Shown: positions 37,543 through 46,835, counted from the stretch's first letter. The stretch: DNA of 64,000 nt from Bradyrhizobium sp. ARR65 (GCF_000472385.1 NZ_AWZU01000016.1:24587-88586), one strand, 5' to 3'. Translations and numbers: made by a program. The notes: a model not told the origin generated them from the letters alone.

Positions 37543-39768
37543 TCACGCGACGCGCACCTTCGCCGGGCTCGACTCCAGCGGAGCTGTGTCCGCTCCGCGC
37601 TGCGCGCGCAAGAGCTCGACGATCTCATCATTGGGACGGGCGCGGCTGAACAGAAAGCCCTGCCCTTCATCGCATCCTTCGGCGCGCAGGCAGCTCAGCT
37701 CGGCCTCGGTCTCCACGCCTTCGGCGGTGATGGTGACGCCGAGCCCCTTGCCGAGGCTGACGATCGAGCGAATGATCGCCTGCGCCTCGCGATTGGCGCC
37801 GAGATCACGCACGAAAGACTGGTCGATCTTGATCTTGTCGAAGGGGAAGCTGCGCAGATAGCTCAAGCTGGAATAGCCGGTGCCGAAATCGTCCATGGAG
37901 ATGCGCACCCCCAGCGCGCGAAGCGCATGCAGCGTCGCCAGCACCTGGCTGCTCTTCTCCAGGAGCAGCGTCTCCGTGATCTCGAGCTCCAGCCGCTTGG
38001 CCGCCAGGCCTGACCGCCTCAGAGCATCCATCACGAGCGCCAGCAGATTGCCAGTGCGGAATTGCGCGGGTGACAGGTTCACGGCGACGCGAACTTCGTC
38101 GGGCCAGCTTGCCGCGTCCATGCAGGCGCGCCGCAGCATCAGGCCGCCGACCCCGTTGATCAGGCCCGTCTCCTCGGCGACCGGAATGAACTCAGCCGGC
38201 GACACCATGCCGCGCTCCCGGTGCGGCCAGCGCACCAGCGCCTCGAAGCCGGTGATGCGACCGCGGGACAGATCGACCAGCGGCTGGTAATACGGCCGCA
38301 GTTGCTCGTTCTGGATGGCGTCGCGCAGATCCGTCTCAATCTTGCGCCGGCTCTGCGCACGCGCGTCCATGCCGGCTTCGAAGAAGCTGAAGGTGCCGCG
38401 CGAGTCGTTCTTGGCGCGCGACAGCGCCATATCGGCGTTCTTCAACAATTTTTCCGAATCATCGCCATCGCTGGGCGCCATCGCGATGCCGATGGTAGCG
38501 CCGATGACGAGCGAATGGCCGTCGAACAGAAAGGGATCGGCGATCGCCTCAAGCAGGCGCCGGGCGAGCAGCACCGCGTCTTCAGGACGCGTCAGTCCGC
38601 TCTGAATGACGGCAAACTCATCGGAGTTGAGACGGGCAAGCGTGTCTTCCTCGCGCAGGCTCGAGCGCAGGCGCTTGGCAACGGCGCGCAACAGACGATC
38701 GCCAACGCCGTGCCCGAACGTGTCGTTGACCGCCTTGAAGTTGTCCAGCCCGAGCACCAGCACCGCGACTTTGTCGACGCTCCGGCGCGTGTGCGCGAGA
38801 ACATCATCCATCTGCTGCCGCAGCAGGTTGCGGTTCGGCAGCCCGGTCAGTCCGTCATGCTGGGCCAAAAAGGCGAGCCGCGCCTCCGCGCGCTTGCGTT
38901 CGCTGATGTCCATCAGCGCCAGCAGCATCGCGGGCCGTTCCTTGTACACGAGCTCACGGGAATAGATGGCAAGATCGATCAGCGATCCGTCGGCCTTGAC
39001 ATGCTTCCAGGTCCGCGCCGCCTGCTCGTCGTTCGAGCGAGCGCCATCCCATGGCGGCTCGCTCTCGAATGCCTGCAGATTGCGAATCGTGAGCCTTTCG
39101 AATTCCGCCCGGCCATAGCCATAATGCTCGACCGCGGCGTCGTTGACGGCGAGAATGCGGCCGTCGTCGAGCGCACAGACGATCATCGGAACGGGATTGC
39201 CGTCGAACAGAAGACGGAATGATGCCTCACGCTGCTTCAGCTCGGTGATGTCGACGCGCAAGCCGACCACACCGCCATCCTTGGTCAGCCGCTCCTCAAT
39301 CAAGATGGTGCGGCCGTCCGCGAGCTTCTGCTCATGGCGCTCGCCGGGCTGATGCATCTTGGCGAGCCGCTCGGCGATCCATTGCTCTTCGCACCCGACG
39401 GCTTCGGGGTAATCGCCACGGGCGACGCCGACGCGAAGCGTATCCTGCAGCCGCACACCCGGCTCGAACAGGTCTGCGGTTCGGCTGTAGATCTCCGCGT
39501 ACTTCTTGTTCCAGAGGATATAGCGTCCCTCCGCATCGAGAAAGACGATGCCCTGCGGCAGGATCTCGATTGCTTCGCGCAGCCGCTCGTGTGACTTCCG
39601 CGCTTCCGTGATCGCGGCCTCCGCTTCGGCGCGGGCGATCTCAGCGGCTTGAAGGATAGAACGCTGGCGCTCCCCTGCGAGCTTCGGCGTGGGCTTGACG
39701 GGACGGCGCGACTTGCGGGCGGCCACCGCACGCTTGAGTTTCTTTTTGACTGGCCGGATTCTCGGCAT
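37543..39768 (-). CDS. PAS-PAS-GGDEF-EAL protein, probable c-di-GMP phosphodiesterase
   Basis: About 741 residues from ATG 39768 (a TTG at 39813 is possible). Order: a basic N-terminus, a coiled coil (about 30-65), two PAS domains (about 65-175 and 180-295), GGDEF (about 300-470) and EAL (about 485-735). The GGDEF signature reads NSDEF (381-385), missing both glycines, so cyclase activity is unlikely. The EAL domain keeps EAL (509-511), NLSPAQF, ITETLLL, MDDFGTGYSSLSYL, KIKIDQSFV and AEGVETE. It most likely degrades c-di-GMP, with the first domains as cytoplasmic sensors. No membrane segment is visible. Confidence 0.92.
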   Translation of the reverse strand: MPRIRPVKKKLKRAVAARKSRRPVKPTPKLAGERQRSILQAAEIARAEAEAAITEARKSHERLREAIEILPQGIVFLDAEGRYILWNKKYAEIYSRTADLFEPGVRLQDTLRVGVARGDYPEAVGCEEQWIAERLAKMHQPGERHEQKLADGRTILIEERLTKDGGVVGLRVDITELKQREASFRLLFDGNPVPMIVCALDDGRILAVNDAAVEHYGYGRAEFERLTIRNLQAFESEPPWDGARSNDEQAARTWKHVKADGSLIDLAIYSRELVYKERPAMLLALMDISERKRAEARLAFLAQHDGLTGLPNRNLLRQQMDDVLAHTRRSVDKVAVLVLGLDNFKAVNDTFGHGVGDRLLRAVAKRLRSSLREEDTLARLNSDEFAVIQSGLTRPEDAVLLARRLLEAIADPFLFDGHSLVIGATIGIAMAPSDGDDSEKLLKNADMALSRAKNDSRGTFSFFEAGMDARAQSRRKIETDLRDAIQNEQLRPYYQPLVDLSRGRITGFEALVRWPHRERGMVSPAEFIPVAEETGLINGVGGLMLRRACMDAASWPDEVRVAVNLSPAQFRTGNLLALVMDALRRSGLAAKRLELEITETLLLEKSSQVLATLHALRALGVRISMDDFGTGYSSLSYLRSFPFDKIKIDQSFVRDLGANREAQAIIRSIVSLGKGLGVTITAEGVETEAELSCLRAEGCDEGQGFLFSRARPNDEIVELLRAQRGADTAPLESSPAKVRVA

Positions 39769-39813
39769 CGAGCGCCCCCACTCGCATTCTGCGCGGCCCG
39801 TGTTTTCAGCCAA

Positions 39814-40274
39814 GTGTCTTAAAAAAAAGGTATCTTTCCGCTTTGGCCTCTCGCAGAGCGTGCGAACCCCCTCTCCATTTCCGCATCGCGGCCTGCCCTT
39901 TTGTGAGGCGAGGCATCAGGCACAAGTGGATCACGGCCTTGCGACACAACTCGCAGTTGGCAACCCTCGACACCAAATCATCGCAGTTCGCTTAGCGCCA
40001 GGTAATATGCGAGTCGCCTGCTCAGGGAATCGCCCATCGTCGTTTGCGCGCATGAAATTTGATCAATCGCGAAAAGGGTTATCGCGCAGTTAAGAAATAC
40101 GCGTCTTGGCCACGTCGCGCAGCGTTCGAGCTGCGGCCATCAAATCGTGGCAAACGTGTGGAACGAAGGCCAGAGCACCTGCCTGGCCACGCCCGGCGGC
40201 AGTGGATCAAGCAATTGCGACTGGGACATTTCGGCCGCTTTCGTGCTATTCTATTCTCTACTTAGGGTGATGCG
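39814..40274. other. 460-nt intergenic region without a recognisable gene
   Basis: This divergent promoter region lies between the GGDEF-EAL gene and mepA. Short frames here show no family features or signal peptide. A run of eight A residues lies near 39826. I see no strong inverted repeat or known operator. Confidence 0.5.
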
Positions 40275-41234
40275 ATGCTGATCCGCCAGATTCTCATCCC
40301 GCTCCTGTTCAGCACCCTCTGTGCCACGGCTTCGGCGGCCCTGGCCCAGGACAGAGGCAGCCTCGACCCGAAACCTTTGCCGCCGCTTGCCAATCCCAAC
40401 GATCCCAAGCTACCCGCCAAGGAACTGTTCGCTCGGAAGGTGCTGCCGGCGGCGATGCCGCCACGCGCGATCGGCTCCTATTCCAAGGGCTGTATCGCGG
40501 GCGCCATGGAGATGCCGATCACGGGCGACACCTGGCAAGTGATGCGGCTGTCGCGTAACAGGAATTGGGGCCACCCGGACATGATCGCGCTGCTCAAGCG
40601 CTTGTCGGCGAAAGTGCACAAGGACACCGGCTGGCCGGGAATTCTGATCGGCGACATTGGCCAGCCCCGCGGCGGCCCGGCACTGACGGGCCACGCCAGC
40701 CATCAGATCGGGCTCGATGCCGACATCTGGCTGACCCCTATGCCCGATCACCTGCTCTCGCGCGAACAGCGCGAGGACATGGCAGCGACCATGATGGTTC
40801 GCGACGACCGGCTCGACGTCGATTCCAAGGTTTTCACGCCCTTTCAGTTCACGATGTTGCGCGATGCCGCGCAGGAGCCGCGCGTGCAGCGGATCTTCGT
40901 CAACGCGGCGATCAAGAAGGCGCTGTGCCGCGAGGCGACGGGCGACCGTAGCTGGCTTGCAAAGATCCGCCCCTGGTACGGCCACGATTATCATTTCCAC
41001 ATCCGCATGAGATGCCCGCCCGACGACGGCGCCTGCGAGGGCCAGAAGGATCAGCCGGAGGAAGACGGCTGCGCGTCCTCCGATCTCGCCTATTGGTTCA
41101 AGGATTCGATCCTTCACCCCGAGCCGCCGAAAGAGCCGCCGAAGCCGGAGCACGGCATCACGCTCGCGCAATTGCCCGCAGCCTGTCGGCAAGTGTTGAA
41201 CGCACCGGACGCCAAGCACTACGCCAAGCAGTAA
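40275..41234 (+). CDS. mepA: Penicillin-insensitive murein endopeptidase
   Basis: 319 residues with a signal peptide (1-24, LIPLLFSTLCATASAALA). The LAS metallopeptidase motif HASHQIGLDADIW has His143 and Asp150 as zinc ligands, and HDYHFHIRM supplies the C-terminal histidines. It cleaves D-Ala-mDAP cross-links in periplasmic peptidoglycan. Cysteines at CREATG, RCPPDDGAC and DGCASS probably form disulfides. The C-terminal 50 residues are Pro/Glu-rich. It stands alone on the plus strand. Confidence 0.94.
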   Translation: MLIRQILIPLLFSTLCATASAALAQDRGSLDPKPLPPLANPNDPKLPAKELFARKVLPAAMPPRAIGSYSKGCIAGAMEMPITGDTWQVMRLSRNRNWGHPDMIALLKRLSAKVHKDTGWPGILIGDIGQPRGGPALTGHASHQIGLDADIWLTPMPDHLLSREQREDMAATMMVRDDRLDVDSKVFTPFQFTMLRDAAQEPRVQRIFVNAAIKKALCREATGDRSWLAKIRPWYGHDYHFHIRMRCPPDDGACEGQKDQPEEDGCASSDLAYWFKDSILHPEPPKEPPKPEHGITLAQLPAACRQVLNAPDAKHYAKQ

Positions 41235-41405
41235 CGCCTCCTGGGCGGGCTATCCGTCGGCGATGCGGGTAAGCTAATATTCGCCGTGGTGGCGCCGTAA
41301 GCGCGCACCGAAGCGTGGGACGGTGGTCCTGTCAATCTTGCGGTTTTGCAAGCCGGCTCGGCTCGCGGGCGTTGCCCGTGTGCCGTCGGTTTTATGGGGA
41401 TCACC

Positions 41406-41936
41406 ATGCGTATCAATCCACGTGGCCGGATCAAAAGTAGCCTCGTCGCGCTGCTGTTCATTGCCTTGGCCGCGCCCGCGCTGGCCGCGGAGGAGCCAAG
41501 CGGCTGCGATAAGTTCAAATGGCCGATCGATCGCGAACGCGCAGCGCTGACCGCGCCGGACCGAGCCAAGCTCACCTCGGGCGATGAGCTCGCCGCCATA
41601 TCCGCGGGCGGTGTCACGCTGTCGCTGGTCGCGCCGAATGAGGCCAAGCTGCCGATGCCGCCCGAACGCGCGCCGAAGGAGGGCACATTCGCCGGCTTCA
41701 CGCGCTTCAAGGATCCGCCCAAGGCCGGCATCTACACCATCAGCCTGTCGTCCGGCGCCTGGGTCGATGTCATCCAGGACGGGCATTTCCTCAAGCCCAA
41801 AGCCTTCAGCGGCGCCACCGATTGCGACGGAATCCGCAAGACCATGAAATACGAGCTCGCGGCGAGTCCCTTGGTCCTGCAAATCAGCGGCTCAGAAGAT
41901 GAGCAGATATCCGTCGCCATCCTGCCATCGGAATGA
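41406..41936 (+). CDS. Exported hypothetical protein
   Basis: 176 residues from ATG 41406 (another ATG four codons earlier). The signal peptide is IKSSLVALLFIALAAPALA. The mature part begins EEPSGCDKFKWPIDRERAAL and has two cysteines (SGCDKF and TDCDGIRK). A repeated beta-rich pattern, TLSLVAPNEAKLPMPPERAP, is seen. I do not recognise a characterised family; similar proteins probably exist in Bradyrhizobium. Position between mepA and modA does not suggest a function. Confidence 0.75.
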   Translation: MRINPRGRIKSSLVALLFIALAAPALAAEEPSGCDKFKWPIDRERAALTAPDRAKLTSGDELAAISAGGVTLSLVAPNEAKLPMPPERAPKEGTFAGFTRFKDPPKAGIYTISLSSGAWVDVIQDGHFLKPKAFSGATDCDGIRKTMKYELAASPLVLQISGSEDEQISVAILPSE

Positions 41937-42101
41937 AGGGACTTTACGCGACGCCTCAGGCTGTTATGTTCCGCCCGTGACATCCCGGTCGGCCGTAAGC
42001 CAAAGGGGATGCGCGGAACGGCGCTTCCGCCTGTCGCAATCCTAAAATCCCGACGCCCGCTTTGCGCGCGCTTGCCGCGCGCCGGGCGCGCATGGAGCGC
42101 C

Positions 42102-42902
42102 ATGATGCATCGCTTTGCCGGTTTTCGCTTTGCCGCCTTCCTGCTTGCCCCCGTTCTTTGCGGATGGCTGAATTCGCCTGCTGGCGCCGAGGACAGGACG
42201 CTCACCGTATTCGCCGCCGCTTCGATGAAGAATGCGCTTGACGACGTCGATGCGGCCTTCACGGCAAAGACCGGCGTCAAGGTCTCGGCCAGCTATGCTG
42301 CGAGCTCGACGCTGGCAAAGCAGATCGAACAGGGCGCGCCCGCGGACATATTTGTCTCTGCCGACACCGACTGGATGGACTACGCGATCGGCAAGAAAGA
42401 CATCAACGAAGCGACCCGTGTCAATCTGCTCGGCAACAGCATCGTGCTGATCGCGCCGAGAGACTCCAAGATCGACAATGTCACGATCGGTCCCGGTTTC
42501 GACCTGGCAAAGCTCGCCGGCGATGGCCGCATCGCGACCGGCGACGTCAAATCGGTGCCGGTCGGCAAATATGCCAAAGCCGCGCTGGAAAAGCTCGGTG
42601 CGTGGCAGGCCGCGGAGCCGAAGTTCGCGATGGCGGAAAGCGTGCGCGCCGCACTGACGCTGGTGGCGCGCAGCGAGGCCGCCCTCGGGATCGTCTACTC
42701 GACCGACGCCAAGGTCGAGCCCGGCGTCAAGATCGTCGGCACCTTTCCGGCCGACACGCATCCGCCGATCATCTACCCCGTCGCGGCGACCGCAAACGCC
42801 AAGTCGGAGGCGACCGAATATCTCGCTTATCTGCGCTCGCAGGCGGCCAAGGCCGTCTTCGAAAAATATGGCTTTACGTATCTGATCCACCCGACATCCT
42901 GA
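42102..42902 (+). CDS. modA: Molybdate ABC transporter substrate-binding protein
   Basis: 266 residues from ATG 42102. The signal peptide spans 1-29 (FAAFLLAPVLCGWLNSPAGA). The mature protein starts RTLTVFAAASMKNALDDVD, the typical ModA opening whose Ser residues bind the oxyanion, and later has GAPADIFVSADTDWMDYA and AALTLVARSEAALGIVYSTD. It captures molybdate (or tungstate) in the periplasm for ModBC. The modB GTG start lies 1 nt beyond its stop. No ModE box is evident upstream. Confidence 0.94.
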   Translation: MMHRFAGFRFAAFLLAPVLCGWLNSPAGAEDRTLTVFAAASMKNALDDVDAAFTAKTGVKVSASYAASSTLAKQIEQGAPADIFVSADTDWMDYAIGKKDINEATRVNLLGNSIVLIAPRDSKIDNVTIGPGFDLAKLAGDGRIATGDVKSVPVGKYAKAALEKLGAWQAAEPKFAMAESVRAALTLVARSEAALGIVYSTDAKVEPGVKIVGTFPADTHPPIIYPVAATANAKSEATEYLAYLRSQAAKAVFEKYGFTYLIHPTS

Positions 42903-42903
42903 C

Positions 42904-43599
42904 GTGATCGAGATTACGCCGACGGAATGGACTGCGATCCTGCTGTCACTGCGGGTCGCTTCGGTGGCGACACTCGTGGCAACCCCGCTAGGGATCGCGC
43001 TGGCCTGGCTGCTTGCGCGCCGCGACTTCTGGGGCAAGTCGTTTCTCGATGCGCTGGTGCATCTGCCGCTGGTGCTGCCGCCGGTCGTGACCGGATATCT
43101 TCTGCTGCTCACTTTCGGCCGGCGCGGCCTCGTCGGCGGCTGGCTCGCCGATACGCTCGGCATCGTCTTCGCCTTCCGCTGGACCGGCGCTGCACTCGCC
43201 TGCGGCGTCATGGCGTTCCCGCTTCTGGTGCGTCCGATCCGGCTGTCGATCGAAGCGGTGGACCAGAAGCTGGAGCAGGCGGCTGAGACGCTGGGGGCCA
43301 CACCATTTCGCGTATTCCTGACGGTCACCTTGCCCATGGCCCTGCCGGGCGTGCTCGCCGGGATGGTGCTCGGCTTTGCCAAGGCGATCGGCGAGTTCGG
43401 CGCGACCATCACTTTCGTCTCGAACATCCCGGGCGAGACCCAGACCATTTCATCCGCCATCTATTCGCTGATCCAGACGCCGGACGGCGATGCCGCGGCG
43501 TTGCGGCTGGTCGTGGTGTCCGTCATCATCGCCGTTGCCGCACTGATCGGCGCGGAATGGTTTGCCCGCCGCGCCACCAGGCGCTTGCATGGAAATTGA
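42904..43599 (+). CDS. modB: Molybdate ABC transporter permease
   Basis: 231 residues from GTG 42904. Five to six membrane segments and the inner-membrane permease signature EQAAETLGATPFRVFLTVTL with GKAIGEFGATIT-like sequence AKAIGEFGATITFVSNIPGE, the EAA loop and conserved ModB element. It forms the molybdate channel with ModC. modC begins 2 nt after its stop, so modABC is one operon. Confidence 0.94.
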   Translation: MIEITPTEWTAILLSLRVASVATLVATPLGIALAWLLARRDFWGKSFLDALVHLPLVLPPVVTGYLLLLTFGRRGLVGGWLADTLGIVFAFRWTGAALACGVMAFPLLVRPIRLSIEAVDQKLEQAAETLGATPFRVFLTVTLPMALPGVLAGMVLGFAKAIGEFGATITFVSNIPGETQTISSAIYSLIQTPDGDAAALRLVVVSVIIAVAALIGAEWFARRATRRLHGN

Positions 43600-43601
43600 C
43601 G

Positions 43602-44267
43602 ATGCTGCGCGTCGACATCGAAAAGCAGCTCGGTGAGTTCTCGCTGTCGGCTTCCTTCACCAGTGAAGGCCGTGTCACCGGACTGTTCGGCGCTTCCGGC
43701 GCCGGGAAGAGCTCGCTGATCAACATGATCGCGGGGCTCTTGCAGCCCGATCGCGGCACCATTTCCATCGACGGGGAGATCCTGGACGATACCAAAAAGG
43801 GCATTCATATCCCGGCCTGGCGACGCCGCATCGGCTATGTGTTCCAGGATGCGCGGCTGTTTCCGCATCTCAATGTGGCGCAAAATCTCGACTACGGGCG
43901 GCGCATGAACGGCATCGCCGATGATCCAGCCCAGCGCAGGCGCGTCACCGACCTGCTCGACATCGGGCATCTGCTGTCTCGCCGGCCCGGCAAATTGTCG
44001 GGCGGCGAGCGCCAGCGCGTGGCGCTCGGCCGCGCCCTGCTGTCGAAGCCGCGGCTGCTCTTGCTCGACGAGCCGCTGGGAGCGCTGGACGAAGGGCGGC
44101 GCGCGGAAATCCTGCCCTACCTGGTGCGGCTACGCGACGAGGCGCGGATTCCCATGGTCTATGTCAGCCACGACCCCGCCGAACTGCGCCAGCTTGCCAC
44201 GCAAATTGTGCTGCTGAAGAATGGACGGGTGACGTCCTTCGGCGGGGTGAAAGTGCTGGCGGGATAG
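43602..44267 (+). CDS. modC: Molybdate ABC transporter ATPase, lacking the Mop domain
   Basis: 221 residues from ATG 43602. The nucleotide-binding domain is complete: Walker A FGASGAGKSSLINMIAG, Q-loop YVFQDARLFPHL, signature LSGGERQRVALGRALL, Walker B LLLLDEPLGALDEG and H-loop VYVSHDPAEL. The usual ModC is near 350 residues with a C-terminal TOBE/Mop domain that binds molybdate and regulates transport. Here the protein ends right after the ATPase domain (VTSFGGVKVLAG). The cut is clean with no frameshift remnant. Feedback inhibition by molybdate may be absent. Confidence 0.92.
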   Translation: MLRVDIEKQLGEFSLSASFTSEGRVTGLFGASGAGKSSLINMIAGLLQPDRGTISIDGEILDDTKKGIHIPAWRRRIGYVFQDARLFPHLNVAQNLDYGRRMNGIADDPAQRRRVTDLLDIGHLLSRRPGKLSGGERQRVALGRALLSKPRLLLLDEPLGALDEGRRAEILPYLVRLRDEARIPMVYVSHDPAELRQLATQIVLLKNGRVTSFGGVKVLAG

Positions 44268-44270
44268 GCT

Positions 44271-44352
44271 GTCGTTCCAGGGGCGCGCGCAAGCGCGAAC
44301 CCGGAACCTCGAGATTTCCGGGTTCGGTGCCTTGCACCGCCCCGGAATGACG
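44271..44352. repeat. Palindromic intergenic repeat
   Basis: GTCGTTCCAGGGGCGCGCGC ... ACCCGGAACCTCGAGATTTC ... CCCCGGAATGACGG. It lies between the convergent modC and CoA-transferase genes, with the same inner and outer arms as the element at 21911. Confidence 0.8.
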
Positions 44353-44363
44353 GAGCTTGGAAT

Positions 44364-45557
44364 TCAGACAACCTCTCGCGCCCGCAGATCCGCGATCGCG
44401 TCCGCATCGTAGCCAAGCGAAGACAGCACCTCGTCGGTATGGGCGCCGAGTGCGGGTGCCATTGAATCGAGACGGCCGCCGCCATGGGCGAGCTTAAAGC
44501 CACTGCCGGCAAAGCGCAGGCGGCCGTAAGCCGTGTCGATCTCCTGAATGGCGCCGCGCGCGACGATGTGCGGGTGATCGATGATCTCCTCGATCTTCCA
44601 GATGCTGGCGCAAGGCGCGCCGGCTGTGTCCAGGATCTTCTCCCACTCCCGCGGATCCTTCTTGGCAAGCGCCTCCTCGATGATGGCGCGCAGCGCCGGC
44701 TCGTTTTCCTGCCGTGCGAACCAATCGACGAAGCGCGGATCGGCCAGCGCATCTTCGCGGCCGAGCGCAATCATCAGCGCGCGGTACTGCTTCTCATTGT
44801 TCACGGCGAGCAGCAAATAGCCCTCGCCTGCCTTAAACAGATTTGCCGTCACCTTGCGGCTCACCGCCTGATTGCCGGACAATTGCTGGCGATGGCCGGC
44901 CACCGAGTAGTCGGCGATCTGCCCCGACAGGAACGCGAGCGACGCTTCCAGCATCGAGACGTCGACAAGTTGGCCCTTGCCGGTATGGCTGCGCTGAAAC
45001 AGCGCGCTGGAGACGCCGAACGCCGCCGTAGCGCCGGACAGCACGTCGCACACCGCAAAGCCGGCACGCGTCGGCCCGGTTTCGGGGTGACCCGTGATCG
45101 CCATGATGCCGCTCATCGCCTGGATCTTGCCGTCATAGCCGGCGGCAAGCCGCTCCGGACCGGTCTGGCCGAAGCCCGATATCGCGCAATAGATCAGCCG
45201 TGGATTGATTGCCGAGAGCGCCTCATAGCCGATGCCCAGCTTGTCCATGACGCCGGGCCGGAAATTCTCCATCACCACGTCGGCTTGCGCGGCGAGCTGC
45301 TTGACGATGGCAACGGCTTGCGGCTTTTGCAGATCAAGCGTCAGGCTGCGCTTGTTGCCGTTGATGGCTTGAAAGGCCGGGGCGAGACCGCGCTCGGCCC
45401 ATTCGCGGCTGAGCGGCGTGCGGCGCATGTCCTCGCCATCCCGGCGCTCCACCTTGATCACGTCGGCGCCCAGAAGCGCAAGCTGGTAGCTCGCATAGGG
45501 ACCGGCCAACACCTGCGTGAAGTCGAGAATCTTCACGCCCTCGAACGGTCGGGTCAC
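44364..45557 (-). CDS. CaiB/BaiF family CoA-transferase
   Basis: 397 residues of a type III CoA transferase, which moves CoA between organic acids. The opening FEGVKILDFTQVLAGPYASY and LGADVIKVERRDGEDMR are characteristic. The catalytic Asp is expected within GYDGKIQAMSGIM, and the downstream GKGQLVDVSMLEASLAFLSG fits. The acyl substrate cannot be deduced from sequence. It follows the GrdB-like gene by 41 nt on the same strand, so the two probably act together. Confidence 0.9.
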   Translation of the reverse strand: MTRPFEGVKILDFTQVLAGPYASYQLALLGADVIKVERRDGEDMRRTPLSREWAERGLAPAFQAINGNKRSLTLDLQKPQAVAIVKQLAAQADVVMENFRPGVMDKLGIGYEALSAINPRLIYCAISGFGQTGPERLAAGYDGKIQAMSGIMAITGHPETGPTRAGFAVCDVLSGATAAFGVSSALFQRSHTGKGQLVDVSMLEASLAFLSGQIADYSVAGHRQQLSGNQAVSRKVTANLFKAGEGYLLLAVNNEKQYRALMIALGREDALADPRFVDWFARQENEPALRAIIEEALAKKDPREWEKILDTAGAPCASIWKIEEIIDHPHIVARGAIQEIDTAYGRLRFAGSGFKLAHGGGRLDSMAPALGAHTDEVLSSLGYDADAIADLRAREVV

Positions 45558-45598
45558 CTCGGTCTCCTCCCGATGGTTTTTTGTTACGACTGCCAGCG

Positions 45599-46528
45599 TC
45601 AGGCGGCGCGATTGCCCCGCGCGATCTCCTTTTGCCTGTCGAACTCGGCGCGCCGCCGCGCTAGTTCGCCCTCGCTCATCTGCGCGATGTTGTTGTAGTC
45701 GAGCTTCCAGGAGGCATCCTCGCTCCAGCGCAGCGGCGATTGCATGGTGGTGCGCGGGCCGAACGCCCGCTCCAACAAACGCAACGCCAATTCGAGCGTC
45801 ACCGCCTGCGATTCTACGTCATGCGGCTTGCCGGCGGAATTGCCGAGCGGGAAGTCGCTGAACAAAAAGCGCGGCACGGCCGCGTGCTCGACGATGTCCT
45901 TTGCGCATCCCATCACCACGGTGGGAATGCCATTGGCCTCGAGATGGCGGGCGACGAGCGCGGTGGTCTGGTGGCAGACCGGGCAATTCGGCACCAGCAC
46001 GACGGCATCGACGTGATCGGCGATGCAGCGGGCGAGGATATCGGGCGCATCGATATCGATGGTCACGCGGTGGCTGCGGTTGGTCGGCGCGCCGAAAAAG
46101 CGCGGTGCGACCTCGCCGATGCGCCCTTTGGCTTGCGCCTGCAAGAGCTGCGGCAGCGGAAACCAGGTGCCGCTGTCGGTCGCGCTGGTGTGCTTGCGAT
46201 CATAGCCGATATGCGAGATACGCAAATCGTGCGGCTTCGACGTATCGCCGTCGTAGACCTTGTAGAATTTTGCGCTGCCGTTGTAGGGCGCGCCGGGCCC
46301 CTGATCGCCCTTCGCCGGATCATAGGGTGCGGCCGTTGTGACGATCGTCACGCGCGATTGCGCCAACGGTTTTTTCAAGGGCTGGAACGGCGCGTCGACG
46401 TAGTGCGCCCAGCGGTACGGTGTCGTGTAACCAATGGCGGCGTAGTATTCGCGGGTGCGCTGCATATAGGGCACGGGCGCATCGTAGTCGGGCGCGAAGC
46501 CGAATTGTTCATCTGAGGGAACGGACAT
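45599..46528 (-). CDS. GrdB/PrdB-like reductase family protein, Cys in place of selenocysteine
   Basis: 309 residues, resembling the C-terminal two-thirds of glycine/betaine/D-proline reductase selenoprotein B. Visible family blocks are SRVTIVTTAAPYDPAKGDQG, LRISHIGYDRKHTSATDSGT, LLQAQAKGRIGEVAPRFFGA, and VVLVPNCPVCHQTTALVARH then LEANGIPTVVMG. The last aligns with the Sec segment of GrdB as I recall it; Cys182 (codon TGC) takes the Sec position and forms CxxC with Cys185. These enzymes in anaerobes reductively split amino acids to acyl phosphates. A role in an aerobe is unknown. It precedes a CoA-transferase gene. Confidence 0.75.
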   Translation of the reverse strand: MSVPSDEQFGFAPDYDAPVPYMQRTREYYAAIGYTTPYRWAHYVDAPFQPLKKPLAQSRVTIVTTAAPYDPAKGDQGPGAPYNGSAKFYKVYDGDTSKPHDLRISHIGYDRKHTSATDSGTWFPLPQLLQAQAKGRIGEVAPRFFGAPTNRSHRVTIDIDAPDILARCIADHVDAVVLVPNCPVCHQTTALVARHLEANGIPTVVMGCAKDIVEHAAVPRFLFSDFPLGNSAGKPHDVESQAVTLELALRLLERAFGPRTTMQSPLRWSEDASWKLDYNNIAQMSEGELARRRAEFDRQKEIARGNRAA

Positions 46529-46650
46529 GCTGGTGTCTCTGATGTCTCTCTGGGGTTTCCACCGTTGCGTTATGTCTTGGCTCCAAGAGTAGGGTTAGTT
46601 CGCCTGTTGCTCAACAGCAGATATAGCAGCGCTGCCCGGCTGTGCCGTGG

Positions 46651-46797
46651 AGTCGTCCCGGCGAAGGCCAAGATGAACTCGATCGGACAACGTCCTTCGC
46701 AAAAACCAGATCCTGTGGCTGTTGGTCTTGGATCTGCGCGGAGCCTGTTATGGGGCCGCGCTTCCGCGCAGACCCGTTGGCTTGTCCGGGACGACGC
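46651..46797. repeat. Scattered palindromic repeat fragments
   Basis: GGAGTCGTCCCGGCGAAGGC and, further on, GGCCGCGCTTCCGCGCAGAC to GTCCGGGACGACG form a broken element of the CCCGGCGAAGGC type. The rest of the 307-nt gap 46529-46835 holds the promoter regions of the GrdB-like (minus) and outer-membrane-protein (plus) genes with no other visible feature. Confidence 0.45.
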
Positions 46798-46835
46798 TGG
46801 AGCGTATAGTTTGCAGAACGTTGGTGGTAGCGCAG

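Noticed and set aside
41937..42101. ModE-type operator before modA
   Set aside because: No TATATA-type inverted repeat of the ModE kind is visible in this gap.
45599..46528. Selenocysteine in the GrdB-like protein
   Set aside because: The codon at the Sec position is TGC, not TGA, and the frame needs no recoding.
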